A DNA stretch of 64,000 bases from Buxus sempervirens. Lineage: Eukaryota; Streptophyta; Magnoliopsida; Buxales; Buxaceae. Where the stretch lies: contig OX387183.1 of assembly GCA_947561395.2 (NCBI GenBank), positions 28,942,853-29,006,852 of the forward strand. Direction: 5' to 3'. This document shows, piece by piece, positions 21,722 to 33,747 of this stretch. Position 1 is the stretch's first letter; each line of letters begins with the position of its first letter. A model generated the notes under the pieces. It saw only the letters and a list, made by a program, of their open reading frames with translations. It had not been told where the DNA came from and ran no database searches. Position numbers and translations under genes: made by a program.

Positions 21722-23514
21722 TGTGAGACATGGGGAAAATCAATTGAATGACTTCCCTGATCATCATGCGGGATTCATTAAAAACAAAGAGTCGCCACCA
21801 TTCAATCTAGGTGTGAATGGACACCAAAATATCAAATAAGCACAAAAGGCAAATTTAGGGTAAAAATAACCCTATTAAAAAAAACCAGAGATGGGTAAGG
21901 GGATTAAGTTATGAACAGGGGAAGGTGTTAGGCACCCCTATTCATCCACATAAGGTGGTTGCCAGGTATTGTTCATGTCAAAATAAAGGAAAAAGCTTGC
22001 TATAAAAATCACAAAAAATCACAAAAAGACAAACATGTATGGTTTTTTCATACGAATAGCCTGATTGATCTAGAACTTTCAAATATGATCATACCATTCC
22101 TAGGGTTTCATGATTAAAACAAGATTGAGATAAAATCAAATAAAACCAAAACAAAGTGAAAACTTCAAAAATCTGGCTTCAAGTCAAATTCTAGAAATCT
22201 AGAAAAATATGATTTTTATGAAATATTTCAAAATTGAACTTGAATAGTCCAGAACATAGATAAAGCCCAAATTTCACTTTAAATAAAAACCAAAATACTC
22301 ACATTAATGAAAAAACATCAAAAGGGGAGAACTTAGACCGTAGGGTCTTATCTCAAAAGTGAAAAACGAATCAAAAACAACATCATGAAACCCTAGAATT
22401 TACTTTCAGGCTTCTAGATCCAGATCTATCATATTGATCATGATGAATCTAGGATCTTAGCCTAATATCCCAAAAATCACGAAAACAGTGCTGTAGGTGC
22501 AAAAGTGGTGAAAAATCCAAATTTTAGAAAAAGAGCGGATCTCATGCTATAATCACCATGAACTCATAAGATTAATCCAGATATAAAATATAATCATGAA
22601 AACATGATCAGGATATCAAAAACAGCCATATCTCACAAATTAGAGCACATGGGGCTTATCCTACGGATCCACCTGTTCTCTTTTCCCCTAGCTCTCTCTT
22701 CACGTTTTACGGCTAGAGAGACTCTTAAGGTACTTAGAGATAGGTTTGGGTACACAAACACAATCACAGGCCTTATTCTATAAAAAATAGAAAAAAGCAG
22801 ATTATGGGGTTCTATTCTAGGGATCCACCTGTTCCCCTTTCCCCTAGCTCTCTCTTCACGTTTTACGGCTAGAGAGACTCTTGAGGTACTTAGAGACAAG
22901 TTTAGGGATACAAAATAAAATAGATGGCCTTATTCTACAGCAATAGAGAAGATTCTATTACTTCTAGAATTAAAAATATGAAATAAAAGGGGAAAGGGAC
23001 TTACCTGGATTGAGCAAGCAGAGCAGCAGGGATTCCTTTCTTCTTTTGGAGCTCTTGAGTCTTCAAATTTTCGTGGCCCTTTGCTTGAGAATCTCACCTC
23101 TATTTATTGGCAAGCACAGGGGCAAGGCTGGTCCAGAAGGATATATCCTGATCCTCAGGATAGAGTCAAAAACAGAGATAATGCCCATCCATAGCCAACC
23201 AAGGTGGCTTCAGCGAATAAAAGATGTAATTCACTCATTTAAAGGGATATTGGACTAAAGATAAAGCTCGGAAATCGAGAGAAGAATATAATCGCATGAG
23301 TCTTTAGTGACCGTAAATCATTTACGGTCCAATGGTGCCCGTATTTCCAATACGGGTGCGCCTGACCGTAGAGAGATTTCGGGCGCGACCGGCCCGTGAA
23401 TGAAATACGGGTAAAGCCTGCTTAGTTAATTTTTATGCATTTTGACCCTTTTTAAGCTCTAATTACATGTTTTTATTAATTTCTCATTTTGTAGTTCAAT
23501 TTGGGGTGTCTACA
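21722..23514 (-). repeat. G1 5' LTR (right copy)
   Basis: 1793 bp, matching 3665-5464. It includes a palindrome cluster at 23309-23412 (units at 23309, 23337, 23364 and 23392). The TATA region at 23099-23109 reads CCAATAAATAG on the minus strand, one change from the other LTR. Confidence 0.93.
23309..23412. repeat. 28 bp-period palindrome cluster in the G1 5' LTR
   Basis: Four 21 bp units. The first (GACCGTAAA-TCA-TTTACGGTC) is a perfect 9-3-9 palindrome; the second has arms GCCCGTATT and AATACGGGT. The arms are better preserved than in the left LTR. Confidence 0.88.
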
Positions 23515-24823
23515 AATAAAAGTCCTTTTGAACTGTTATTTCACAAACAACCTGATTATAGCTTCCTTAAAGTTTTTGGTTCAGCCTGCTAGCCTTTACT
23601 TCGGCCCTACAACAATCACAAGATGGCTTATAGATCTCTCCAATGTGTTTTCATTGGTTACAGTCCTTCCCATAAAGGCTATAAGTGCTTGCATGTACCT
23701 ACTAGTCGGATTTACATCTCACGTAATGTCATTTTCAATGAATCCTTTTTTCCTTTCTCTACTTCTACAGCATCTACACCATCCTCAAGTCAGTCCACCT
23801 TACCTCTTTCTTTGCTTCCTTCACCATCACTGCTTGGTCCTCCTCCTCTATTTTCTAATCATCACAACACACAATCTAACTCCACTTCATCCTTTTCATC
23901 CACTCAATCTCATGATGTCACTACTTCCCCTGCATCTTCACCTGCCCTTCCTACTTCTTCACCTGCCCGTGTCACTACTTCCCCTGCATCTTCACTTGCC
24001 CCTCCTACTTCTTTACCTGCTCCTCCCCATCCTTTTTCTCCTATTGTTATCCGTTCTAAAACCAATACGTTCTGTCCCAAAATTCAAACTGATGGCATCA
24101 TCCCTTGGCCACCTCCAAAAGCACTTCTTTCCTCTCTATCTATTCCAGAGGAGCCTTCTTCTTATACTGTTGCTGCTCGTTATCCAGAATGGCATGAAGC
24201 AAGGCACCATGAATTCAAGGCACTACTTCAGAATCATACATGGACATTAGTTCCTTCCAACAATGTTAGTAATATTGTTGGTTGCCGATGGGTTTTTCGT
24301 ACTAAACGACATTCTGATGGCACTCTTGAACGTCACAAGGCCAGGCTAGTGGCTAAGGGCTATCATCAACAAGAAGGTATTGACTATATTGAGACATTCA
24401 GTCCTGTAGTTAAGCCTACTACAATTCGTCTCATCCTTGCAATTGCTGTTACACATGGCTGGTCTCTCCGGCAACTAGATGTTCAAAATGCCTTCTTACA
24501 TGGAGATCTATCTGAGACGGTTTATATGCAGCAGCCACCAGGGTTTGTTCATCTAGAATTTCCTACTCATGTGTGCAAATTGAACAAAGCCATTTATGGC
24601 CTCAAGCAAGCTCCACGGGCTTGGTTTTCTCGCCTAAGCTCAAAGTTACATGCTTTTGGTTTTGTCTCCTCCAAATCTGATCCTTCTCTGTTCATTTTTC
24701 ACACTTCTTCTCTCACCATTCACTTGCTTGTCTATGTTGATGACATTATTGTCACTGCTTCTCGTTCCTATGCCATTTCTCATCTCATTTCTTTTCTCTA
24801 TTCTGATTTTCCCATTAAAGACC
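23515..24823 (+). pseudogene. Copia integrase C-terminus and reverse transcriptase, segment 2 of 3
   Basis: It resumes in frame after G1 (NKSPFELLF). A TAG at 23590-23592 interrupts the integrase tail. A Ser/Pro/Thr-rich spacer (about 23760-24050) precedes RT: HKARLVAKGYHQQEGIDYIE, QLDVQNAFLHGDL, YGLKQAPRAWF and the catalytic box YVDDII near 24735. The frame is cut at 24823, after DFPIKDL, by Gypsy G2. Confidence 0.93.
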
Positions 24824-24913
24824 TGTAGACACCCCAAATTTCACAAACAATCATAAAAAATCATCATCTCCTTGAAAGCCAGCACAAAATTTGGAGAAAA
24901 TGAAATTTTACCT

Positions 24914-25055
24914 GTATCCGGCAACTCAGGCCGGATACAAGTACATTCCTTCATATCCGGTCTCAAGTGCCGGATACAAGGTGCCTTTAGTGTATCCGGT
25001 ATCATATACCGGATACATTAAATCCCTAGTGTATCCGGCCTGAGATGCTGGATAC
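24914..25055. repeat. 39 bp-period palindrome cluster in the G2 5' LTR
   Basis: Four 25 bp units start at 24914, 24953, 24992 and 25031, exactly 39 bp apart with 14 bp linkers. Unit 1 has arms GTATCCGGC and GCCGGATAC around 7 bp; unit 3 has GTATCCGGT and ACCGGATAC, a compensated change. Units 2 and 4 have one or two mismatches. Confidence 0.93.
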
Positions 25056-25209
25056 ATTAGTTTTGCTCAAAATTAGGGTTTTCTGAGAGAAATCACTCTT
25101 TACCATCATGTCCCTCATTAAATGAGGGGAAATCTCGGAAAAAGCCCTAGGGTTAAGGTTGGGGGGTTCTAGACATTAAGTTGTGTCTACCAACAACCCT
25201 AGCCTTTGC

Positions 25210-25219
25210 CTATAAATAG
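25210..25219 (+). promoter_or_regulatory. TATA box of the G2 5' LTR
   Basis: CTATAAATAG, about 155 bp downstream of the palindrome cluster. The same spot in the 3' LTR reads CTATAAAAAG (from 47178). Confidence 0.7.
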
Positions 25220-27123
25220 GAGGCTCCTCCTTAAGCAAATGGCCAAGTTTTTTGAGATTGAAGAGCTCCAAGTGAAGAAGGGAACCGCTGCCGGATTGCT
25301 TCCAGAACCCTAGGTAAGCCTCAACCCTCATTTATTTTCTGTATTTACTTTCATAGATCTAGATCTCTTCTTCTACCTTTCTGTAGAATAAAGCCTTGAT
25401 TGTGTGTGATAATCCTTCCCCGGCTCAAAGTATCTCGAGACTCCTCCTAGCCGTAAAACATGGAGGTGGGATCTAGGAGAAACGAGACTGGGGATTGACT
25501 ATAGTGCTAGAACCTATGTAGCATAAAGCCTTGTGATTGATTGTAAACCGTTCCCATTCAAAGTACCCTTGATTATCTTGAAGAACCGTGTTTAACGTGG
25601 AGAGAGAACAAAGGGAAACGATAATGGAACGGAACCTTAGGCTGTTCTAGAACCTTATTTTGTTGAATCTATATGCATGCTATATTGTTGTATTGATCTT
25701 GCATGGTTTTTCACTCTTGCACACATATTGCACTATTTTGGCAGGATAGGCTCATATTTGGGGATTTGTTACATTCATTGTGATAAATCTCTAATAAATT
25801 GCCTCAATCAATTCTAGAATGTTTTCAAATGATTTCTAAAGGTTTTTTGTTCATCTTGCACGAATTGCACATACTTTGTCACATTTTTGTATTGGTTTCA
25901 CTCGAATTAGGGTTTACTTGACAGCAACTGTACCCTAACTTCGGACACTCATAACTTCATAATCCGGATGAATTTTGGAGTGATTCCAGAACCATGGAAA
26001 AGGTGAGGCTGTCTAGTTTATATCTACCAAATTTCATTGATTTCTATCAAGCAGATTTTTGACACCTCTCTGTCGAAGTTGATTGGTCAGTTCAGGTTTA
26101 AATACAGAACTTGTCACTTCGACGGAGCGCCATGTGTTCATTTTAAATCCCATTTGAGTGATTTTTGTTTCTGGGCACTCCTTTATGAGTCTACGTTTAA
26201 ATCCAATTGGTTTCATATTTTTTTGATTTAAATTGTGTCGTGGAGAGCAGATTTACTCAGAACTGCTCAACAGCACTTTTCTGGGTCAATCTGTGATCCT
26301 CGGGGCCTGTTCGGGAAGTCACCCAAGGCACGTCCGAATGAGTTTTTGTATGAGGCTAGTTTCTTTTGAAAGATGGCCCTACAGACTTCATTGACACCAA
26401 ATTTCACGGATTTCTATGAAGTGGATTTTTCTATGTGATTTTCCGAAGATGCCCACTTGTCACTTTTAGTCATCCCCAGCAGCAGCTTTAAAGGAGCATA
26501 ACTCCTAGGTTTTCAACTGGATCAACTTGAAATTTTGCATGAATCTCTTATTTACCCTAATCTTTCAAATAGATTTGGTTTGATTCAATTTAAAATTGAT
26601 TTTGAATAATTTCAAGACAAATGGTATTGCTTTTTACCAAACTTCCCGGATTTGATTCAACTCGGTTTCATGCAACCTTTATTTTGATTTCCATCTTTTT
26701 GTGATATTCCAGAAGTGATATTGACATAAGAGAAGATCTAAAATCCATTTGGATCTTCATGTGAATATATCATACACTTGTTCCTTTTTCAAGGCTTTTT
26801 CATGATTTTTTAGCAAGCTTCCTATTTTCTTTTTAGCATAAACAAACACTTGGCAACCACCTTGTGTGGGTGAATGGGGGTGCCTAAAACCTTCCCCCAT
26901 TCATAATCTAATCCTCTTACCCATCTTTGGATTTGATTTTCAAGTAGGGTTATTTTTACCCTAGAATTTGTCTTTTAACCCTTTTTGCATATTTTTGATG
27001 ATTTTGGTGTCCATTCTCACCTCCAAATTATGAATGGTGGCGACTCCCACTCTTTTACGTCGAGCCCCGTGTGTTGACGGAGGGATGATCATCTCCGGGT
27101 GATTTTTTCCCATGTCTCACAAC

Positions 27124-27142
27124 TGGCGACTCTGCTGGGGAC
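27124..27142 (+). other. G2 primer binding site
   Basis: TGGCGACTCTGCTGGGGAC starts two bases after the LTR end. It is the same primer class as in G1. Confidence 0.85.
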
Positions 27143-28632
27143 TTGTGGATTTAAGCCATTTTGTGTATATTCATGCTTTTTACTTACTTTTGAATGCTTG
27201 TTATTTTGTTTATTTTGCTTGTGTATGTTGAATCTTAAATCTAATTTGTATGATTAGAAAGTTCACGTGGATAAAGGCATGGGCATGTTGCTTGATTTTT
27301 GCTTAAAGGAAAAACCCATATTGTTATATGACTTTGCTATATTATGTGATTAGCATATGTTATTTTGGGGTCTCAATGCCATGAGCTAAAAAAAAATATA
27401 TACAATATTTGAAATCTGGATTTTGGGTTTCTCTTGGGTATTCAAGCATGTTTCCCATGAATAAAGCTCTTTTCGTGCTTAATGTTTGTTTTATGCCATG
27501 CCTTTTATTTGGGGTATAGGGGGACTTAATTTGAGCATGAAAATCAAGAGCATGAAATCTGGAATTTTAGTGCACATTGTGGATTTTTTTTAGCATGTTC
27601 ATCAATATACCATGTCAAGTAGTTGCTAAATTTTTAGGCATTAATTTGGGGTATAAGGGATGCACTTTTGAGCATAAAAATTCTGGAAATTTCAGTGTAT
27701 ATTTGGGGGTTTTCAAGCATGTTTAAATGATCAACACCTTTCTTGTATCATGTCAAGTAGTGCTAAATTTCTAGGCTCCAATTTGGGTAGAAATGGTACA
27801 CTTTGAGCATGAAAAAGAGCATAAAAACCTGGAATTTTAGGGAATGCTTTTGGGTTTCAAGCATGCTTCCATGGTTTAATTGTCGTTTGTACAAATAACA
27901 TGTTTTGTATACCACTTTTTGGGCATGTAATATTTTTGTGCATATTTAGTTGCTTTGGTTTTCTTGCTTGCTTGTATTTCGCTTCATTATTTTTTGTCAT
28001 ATGTACCTTGGCTTGAAATTGAATGCATGGCTACGAAAAAGAGCGGCAAGGGGCTGGGACGTTGTGAATGTTACCACAATTTTAAAATTTCACTTGAGCA
28101 CTTGAAACAATTTGCACAGCCTACCCATTACCTATTAGGAAGTTGAACCATGAATGTGTGTTGCTTGGCGCATCGAGGTCGTTACTTCGGAAAGCGAAAG
28201 TGAAAACATTTACCTTAGAATTTGGGTCAATGATGTGATGACAATAGGATCTGTGATTCGATTCCGGGCATCACTAGACTTGAGTTCTAAGTTGTCAATT
28301 AAGCCAAAACCCAAAAACCATACGTTTGAAGGTGGAGAAACACGTTTTCAGCTAAAAGCACACAATTGCGTTTGGGGAATTGGGTGTAAATGTGGGAAGG
28401 CCGTTTGCATGTTTTACAGGCCAAGGTATAATGTGAATACCATATTGAATGAAGGTAATACAAGGTGGCAAGGTAAAGCCATGTTCTTTTCATAAATTTG
28501 GGGATTTTTACAAGTATGATGTCCAAGCCCAATTTGGGGCAAGTTTTGAAAGTCAAGTTAAGATGAACACCAAGTGGGAATGAAAAAAACCAAATCTGGT
28601 GAAAAAAATGAGTCAAAATGGCCATTTCGGCA
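27143..28632 (+). other. G2 5' leader, proximal part, non-coding
   Basis: No coding sequence seen. It contains a degenerate repeat of a stretch mentioning GAGCATGAAA and TTTCAAGCATG, about 120-140 bp apart, between 27420 and 27870. The block 28010-28400 is conserved with the G1 leader. Confidence 0.75.
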
Positions 28633-28774
28633 ATAACCGGCAACTCAGGCCGGTTAAGAATAATCTTGTGCGTATCCGGCATATAATACCAGATACAAAG
28701 GACTATGCGTGTATCCGGTCATAATGGCCGGATACATTAAGACATATCCTTATCCGGCCATTAATACCGGATAC
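28633..28774. repeat. 39 bp-period palindrome cluster in the G2 leader
   Basis: Four 25 bp units start at 28633, 28672, 28711 and 28750, exactly 39 bp apart. Unit 3 has arms GTATCCGGT and GCCGGATAC; unit 1 is drifted (ATAACCGGC / GCCGGTTAA) but keeps pairing across its core. Confidence 0.92.
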
Positions 28775-29049
28775 ATGCAGAAACTAAATAAATGGATTTT
28801 TTCAGCCCGAATTTTCAGAATAAAAATGCCTAAACATTGTAGATAATCCTTAGGCACCCCAAAGAAAATATAAAAATGTTTCAAAAAAAATATATAAAAA
28901 AAATAAAAAAAATGTATATTCTTTTAGGATTAAACCTAAGGTTGAAACTCAAAGAACAAGCTAAGGTGTCATATTTTTTGATATCAATTCAATTCAAACA
29001 TGTGTCAATCAAGCTTTAGAACTTGAAAATGGAAAATACAGCAAATTTC

Positions 29050-29945
29050 AAAAATGAAACCCTTGGTTGGTCTCCTTTTTACCAATCAAGTACAAAAAAA
29101 ATGGGACCTTCGGAAGCCCTAAAATATTCCATCAAAACCCTTGATTGGTCTCCTTTTTACCAATCAAGTCCAAAAAAAAGTGGGACCTCTGGAAGCCCTA
29201 AAATATTCCATGAACCCTTGGTTGGTCTCCTTTTTACCAATCAAATCAAAAAAATGGGACCTTGGAAGCCCTAAAATATTCCATCAAAACCCTTGGTTGG
29301 TCTCCTTTTTACCAATCAAGTCCAAAAAAAAGTGGGACCTCTGGAAGCCCTAAAATATTCCATGAACCCTTGGTTGGTCTCCTTTTTACCAATCAAATCA
29401 AAAAATTGGACTTTTGGAAGCCCTAAAATATTCCATCAAAACCCTTGGTTGGTCTCCTTTTTACCAATCAAGTACAAAAAAAGGTGGGACCTCTGGAAGC
29501 CCTAAAATATTCCATGAACCCTTGGTTGGTCTCCTTTTTACCAATCAAATCAAAAAATGGGACATTTGGAAGCCCTAAAATATTCCATCAAAACCCTTGG
29601 TTGGTCTCCTTTTTACCAATCAAGTCCAAAAAAAAGTGGGACCTCTGGAAGCCCTAAAATATTCCATGAACCCTTGGTTGGTCTTCTTTTTACCAATCAA
29701 ATCAAAAAATTGTGGGACCTCTAGAAGCCCTAAAATATTCCATAAAAATCCTTGGTTGGTATTCTTTTTACCAATCAAGTCCAAAAAAAGGTGGGACCTT
29801 TGGAAGCCCTAAAATATTCCATGAACCCTTGGTTGGTCTTCTTTTTATCAATTAAGTCAAAAAAAGTGGGACCTCTGGAAGCCCTAAAATATTCCATGAA
29901 CCCTTAGTTGGTCTTCTTTTTACCAATCAAATCAAAAAATTGTAG
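29050..29945 (+). repeat. G2 leader array 1, about 76 bp hairpin repeat
   Basis: About 12 monomers in a 152 bp dimer pattern (repeat phases at 29141, 29293, 29445, 29597). Each monomer has two potential stems. One is TTGGT / ACCAA around CTCCTTTTT; at 29146 this extends to a perfect 10 bp stem (CTTGATTGGT / ACCAATCAAG). The other is TGGAA / TTCCA around GCCCTAAAATA. Confidence 0.9.
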
Positions 29946-31255
29946 GCCATTTGAAAGCCTCTGAATTTCAAACATCAATATCCTTTGGGCCGTCTATAAG
30001 CCTCTGAATTATAGACACATATCCTCTGGGCCGTCTATAAGCCTCTGAATTATAGACATATATCCTTTAGGCCATTTGAAAGCCTCTGAATTTCAAACAT
30101 CAATATCCTTTGGGCCGTCTATAAGCCTCTGAATTATAGACACATATCCTCTCGGCCGTCTATAAGCCTCTGAATTATAGACATATATCCTTTGGGCCAT
30201 TTAAAAGCCTCTGAATTTTAGACACAACCTTTTTGGGCCATCTAAAAGCCTCTGAATTTTAGACACATATCCTTTGGGCCGTCTATAAGCCTCTGAATTA
30301 TAGACATATATCCTTTGGGCTATCTAAAAGCCTCTGAATTTTAGACACAACCTTTTTGGCCATCTAAAAACCTCTGAATTTTAGATACATATCCTTTGGG
30401 CCGTCTATAAGCCTTTGAATTATAGACACAATCCTTTGGGCCGTCTAAAAGCCTCTGAATTTTAGACACAACTTTTTTGGGCCGTCTATAAGCCTCTGAA
30501 TTATAGACACATATCCTCTGGGCTGTCTACAAGCCTCTGAATTATAGACATATATCCTTTAGGCCATTTGAAAGCCTCTGAATTTCAAACATCAATATCC
30601 TTTGGGCCGTCTATAAGCCTCTGAATTATAGACACATATCCTCTGGGCCGTCTATAAGCCTCTGAATTATAGACATATATCCTTTGGGCCATCTAAAAGC
30701 CTCTGAATTTTAGACACAACCTTTTTGGGCCATCTAAAAGCCTCTGAATTTTAGACACAACCTTTTTGGGCCATCTAAAAGCCTCTGAATTTTAGACACA
30801 ACCTTTTTGGGCCATCTAAAAGCCTCTGAATTTTAGACATATATCCTTTGGGCCGTCTATAAGCCTATGAATTATAGACATATATCCTTTGGGCCATCTA
30901 AAAGCCTCTGAATTTTAGATACAACCTTTTTGGGCCATATAAAAACCTATGAATTTTAGACACATATCCTTTGGGCCGTCTATAAGCCTCTGAATTATAG
31001 ACACAATCCTTTGGGCCGTCTAAAAGCCTCTGAATTTTAGACACAACTTTTTTGGGCCGTCTATAACCCTCTGAATTATAGACACGTATCCTTTGGGCCG
31101 TCTAAAAGCCTCTGAATTATAGACACAATCCTTTGGGCCGTCTAAAAGCCTCTGAATTTTAGACACAACTTTTTTGGGCAGTCTATAAGCCTCTGAATTA
31201 TAGACACGTATCCTTTGGGCCGTCTAAAAGCCTCTGAAGTTTAGACATTTCTCAT
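29945..31255 (+). repeat. G2 leader array 2, about 41 bp hairpin repeat with covarying stems
   Basis: About 32 units. The loop GCCTCTGAA is nearly constant. Stems occur in three matched versions: GTCTATAA with TTATAGAC, GTCTAAAA with TTTTAGAC, and TTTGAAA with TTTCAAA. Each is usually preceded by GGGCC. A few units are unmatched, for example GTCTACAA opposite TTATAGAC near 30530. The loop resembles the G1 loop GCCTTTGAA. Confidence 0.92.
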
Positions 31256-31492
31256 TCTTTGGGACCTTTGGAAGCCCTAAAATATTCCAACAATCAAAAA
31301 AACAAAACAAAAAATGGAAAAATATAGAAAAAAAACAAATAAATCCGGACTTGTGTTCACCTAACCCATTTATCTACATTTATAGGTGTGTGACTCAGAT
31401 TAAATGGGAGCTGACATGTTTCTTTGCTTTTCCTTATCTAGGTATACTTATTTGCAATCATTGCTCCCGTGACCAGATCCAAAGCCAGAGCT

Positions 31493-32520
31493 ATGAACAC
31501 TGCAGAGAACCAAGCCCAAGCCACCGTACCCGCTCAAGACTTTGCTCAGCTGCAGGAGCGAGTGGTTGGTCTGGCCAAGATGCTGGGAGACCTACTGGCG
31601 GCTCAGGCCCAACAGGCCCAGGCCCAAAACCAAGCATCGACTTCCCATCAAGCACCACCACCTTAGGCCTACATTCCGCCTCCGGCTCAACCCATGCTTG
31701 AGCCCATTTCTGAACCAGTCCCTGAACCCATTCTGATAAGGGAAAATACAGCAGAATCCGAGAAAGAACTGGAGAAGGAAAAAGCCAAGGAAGAAATTGA
31801 AAGGAAAATGCTGCTCAGGATAGAAAGGATCCAGGAAGAACTGAAAGAGGTGAAAGGGGGAAATAGATATGGAGGCACCACTTTCGAGGATATGTGCATG
31901 TATCCTGACGTATGTCTACCGGCCAAGTTCAAGTGCCCGGACATCGACAAGTTCGACGGCATAGGCTGCCCTATGAGTCATTTGAAACTATACTGCGGGG
32001 CTTTGTGCCAATTTGGTCGGGATGATGGCATACTGATTCAACTCTTCCAGAGGAGTTTGACAGGATAGGCCTTGAGGTGGTTTGCCACAGTTGATCATGG
32101 GAAGATTAGAGGAGGTGGAAGGACTTGGCCGACGCGTTCCTAGACCAATATAAATTCAACTCTGAGATCGCGCCGGACCGGTACGACATGATGAGGATGA
32201 GCAAGGGGAAGGAAGAACCGATACGGCAGTATGCCAAAAGGTGGAGAGAGGCCGCTTCCCAGGTCAGGCCACCTATGCAAGAACCGGAGATGATCTCCAC
32301 ATTCATGGGCACACTGGGGCAGCCCTTCTACAACCATCTGGTGGGTCAGATCACCACCAACTTTGCAGCCCTGGTGCAAGTGGCGGACCGGATCGAGGAA
32401 GGGTCCGGTCAGGAAGGCTTATTGACTACTCTACTCTGATTGGGCAGTCTGATTCCTCGGCCTCCATGGCCCAGAAGAAAGGAACCAGGTTCAAGAAGAA
32501 CGGGGCTCGAAAAGAAGGGG
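31493..32520 (+). pseudogene. G2 gag
   Basis: The start is ATG 31493 (MNTAENQAQA), chosen because G1 has an ATG at the same place. Gag core: KFKCPDIDKFDGIGCPMSHL, LFQRSLTG, FNSEIAPDRYDMMRM, YAKRWREAASQVRPPM. It is broken by TAG at about 31663 and 32066-32068 and by a one-base insertion near 32113 and another shift near 32400. Confidence 0.9.
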
Positions 32521-32524
32521 GGAG

Positions 32525-33718
32525 GTGAACCTGGTCCAGGCTCCTCCAGCCAAGAAGCCACTGCATGTGAACATCTCGGCACCCCAACAGGCCCAGCAGT
32601 CTTATCAGATCCCGCTGAATGTCAATTTCACCCCCTCTATACCAGCAAACCCAAGGAGGGCTTTTACCAGGGAGGAAAGAGAGGCCTGGTTAGCAAATAG
32701 AAAAAACCGGGTTTTCACTCCTCTCCCAATATCTCTTTCCCAACTGCTGCCAACTTTGCTGAAGGGTGAATACTTGACTCTGAAAGAGCCTAACCCTAAT
32801 GCCACCAGGGGGAGAAATTTTGACACATCGGTCACCTATGACTTCCACATGGGTGCACCGGGGCATTCTACAAATGCCTGCTGGGTCTTGAAGCATGCGG
32901 TCCAGGACTTGTTGGACCAAAAGGCCCTGGTGTTTAACACTACTGCACCAGCCCCGTCTGGGAATGATATCGGGCAGAACCCTCTACCTTACCACAATGG
33001 GGCAGGCCCATCCAACTCCATCATTGTCATATCCACCACCAGAAGGGCCTTTGACCCATCACAACTCATAGCTCCCATAGGGACCACGATCCAGGTCCGA
33101 TTTTTCCCAGAGGGGGAAGAAGAGGAGATCAACATGGTCTCCCAAAAAAATAATCCAGCTGCTGAGGACATAAGTTCCTCTTTAAACCGGGTCTCTTCTC
33201 TGATGGCCCAGATGAATATTGCAAGGCCCCCATTGGTCGTCAATTGCAGTCCACCCACTTATTCCCCATCCAAGCCGTCTAAGGCTCCACTGGTCATCAA
33301 CCTTGACCCCACCAATGCTTCCATCACTTCTTCTGTCCCCACAAAATCCAAACTTCAGCCCTTGGTTGTAAATGTGCAACCAGCCCAGACTATCCCTAAA
33401 CCGGCCCATAAATCCCGGTCCAAACTCCAACCACTAGTGGTCAACATCCCCAAATTAGCCTACTCTGAGGCCGCTGTACCATGGAATTACAGCGAGGGAA
33501 CCACGGCTACGGTTCCAAAGGTTAGGAACCAGAACCAGGAGGAGGTGAACCTCATGACGAGGTCAGGGAAATGTGCAAGGGGTGAAGAGAAGGAGAAGGA
33601 GACAAAAGCAGAAAAAGAAAAAATAGAAAAAGAAAATGAAAAAAGAAAACAAAAAGGAAAAAACAAAGTGGGAGAAGACACCCCCAGGGTGCAGAAAATG
33701 AGGCAGCCGACCTCATAA
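32525..33718 (+). pseudogene. G2 gag C-terminal region and linker
   Basis: A 397-residue frame. It contains FTREEREAWLANRKNRVFTP and the His/Cys motif FHMGAPGHSTNACWVLKHAV, then repeats of the type PLVVN-(C/V/I) and a Lys/Glu-rich stretch (EKEKETKAEKEKIEKENEK). A frameshift near 33690 separates it from the protease. Confidence 0.88.
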
Positions 33719-33747
33719 AAATAATCAAGAAAAGTGAATTCAATCTT

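Larger units (their letters stand above)
3665..23514 (-). mobile_element. Ty3/Gypsy element G1, Tat-type, minus strand
   Basis: Nearly complete 19.85 kb element: LTRs 3665-5464 and 21722-23514, duplication AATAA at 3660-3664 and 23515-23519. Sense genes lie on the minus strand from gag (19187) down to the integrase end (9276). Tat affiliation rests on three things: two RNase H domains, a primer site of type TGGCGACTC, and extra genes between pol and the 3' LTR. A 2725 bp solo LTR interrupts the protease. Relative to G2, most of antisense gene B is missing. Gag, RT and the RNase H junction carry stops or frameshifts, so it is not autonomous. Confidence 0.93.
24824..27121 (+). repeat. G2 5' LTR
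   Basis: 2298 bp, TGTAGACACC start and TGTCTCACA end. It differs from 46792-49089 at about 58 positions by my count (about 2.5%). A TATA box (CTATAAATAG) is at 25210-25219. The palindrome cluster lies 155 bp upstream. Confidence 0.95.

Noticed and set aside
27124..27142. Possible tRNA-related sequence
   Set aside because: It is the primer binding site of G2; no cloverleaf can be made from the neighbourhood.
29023..29812. A row of open frames of about 70 residues, each a near copy
   Set aside because: They recur every 152 bp because of the tandem repeat; they have no family resemblance and lie in an untranslated leader.
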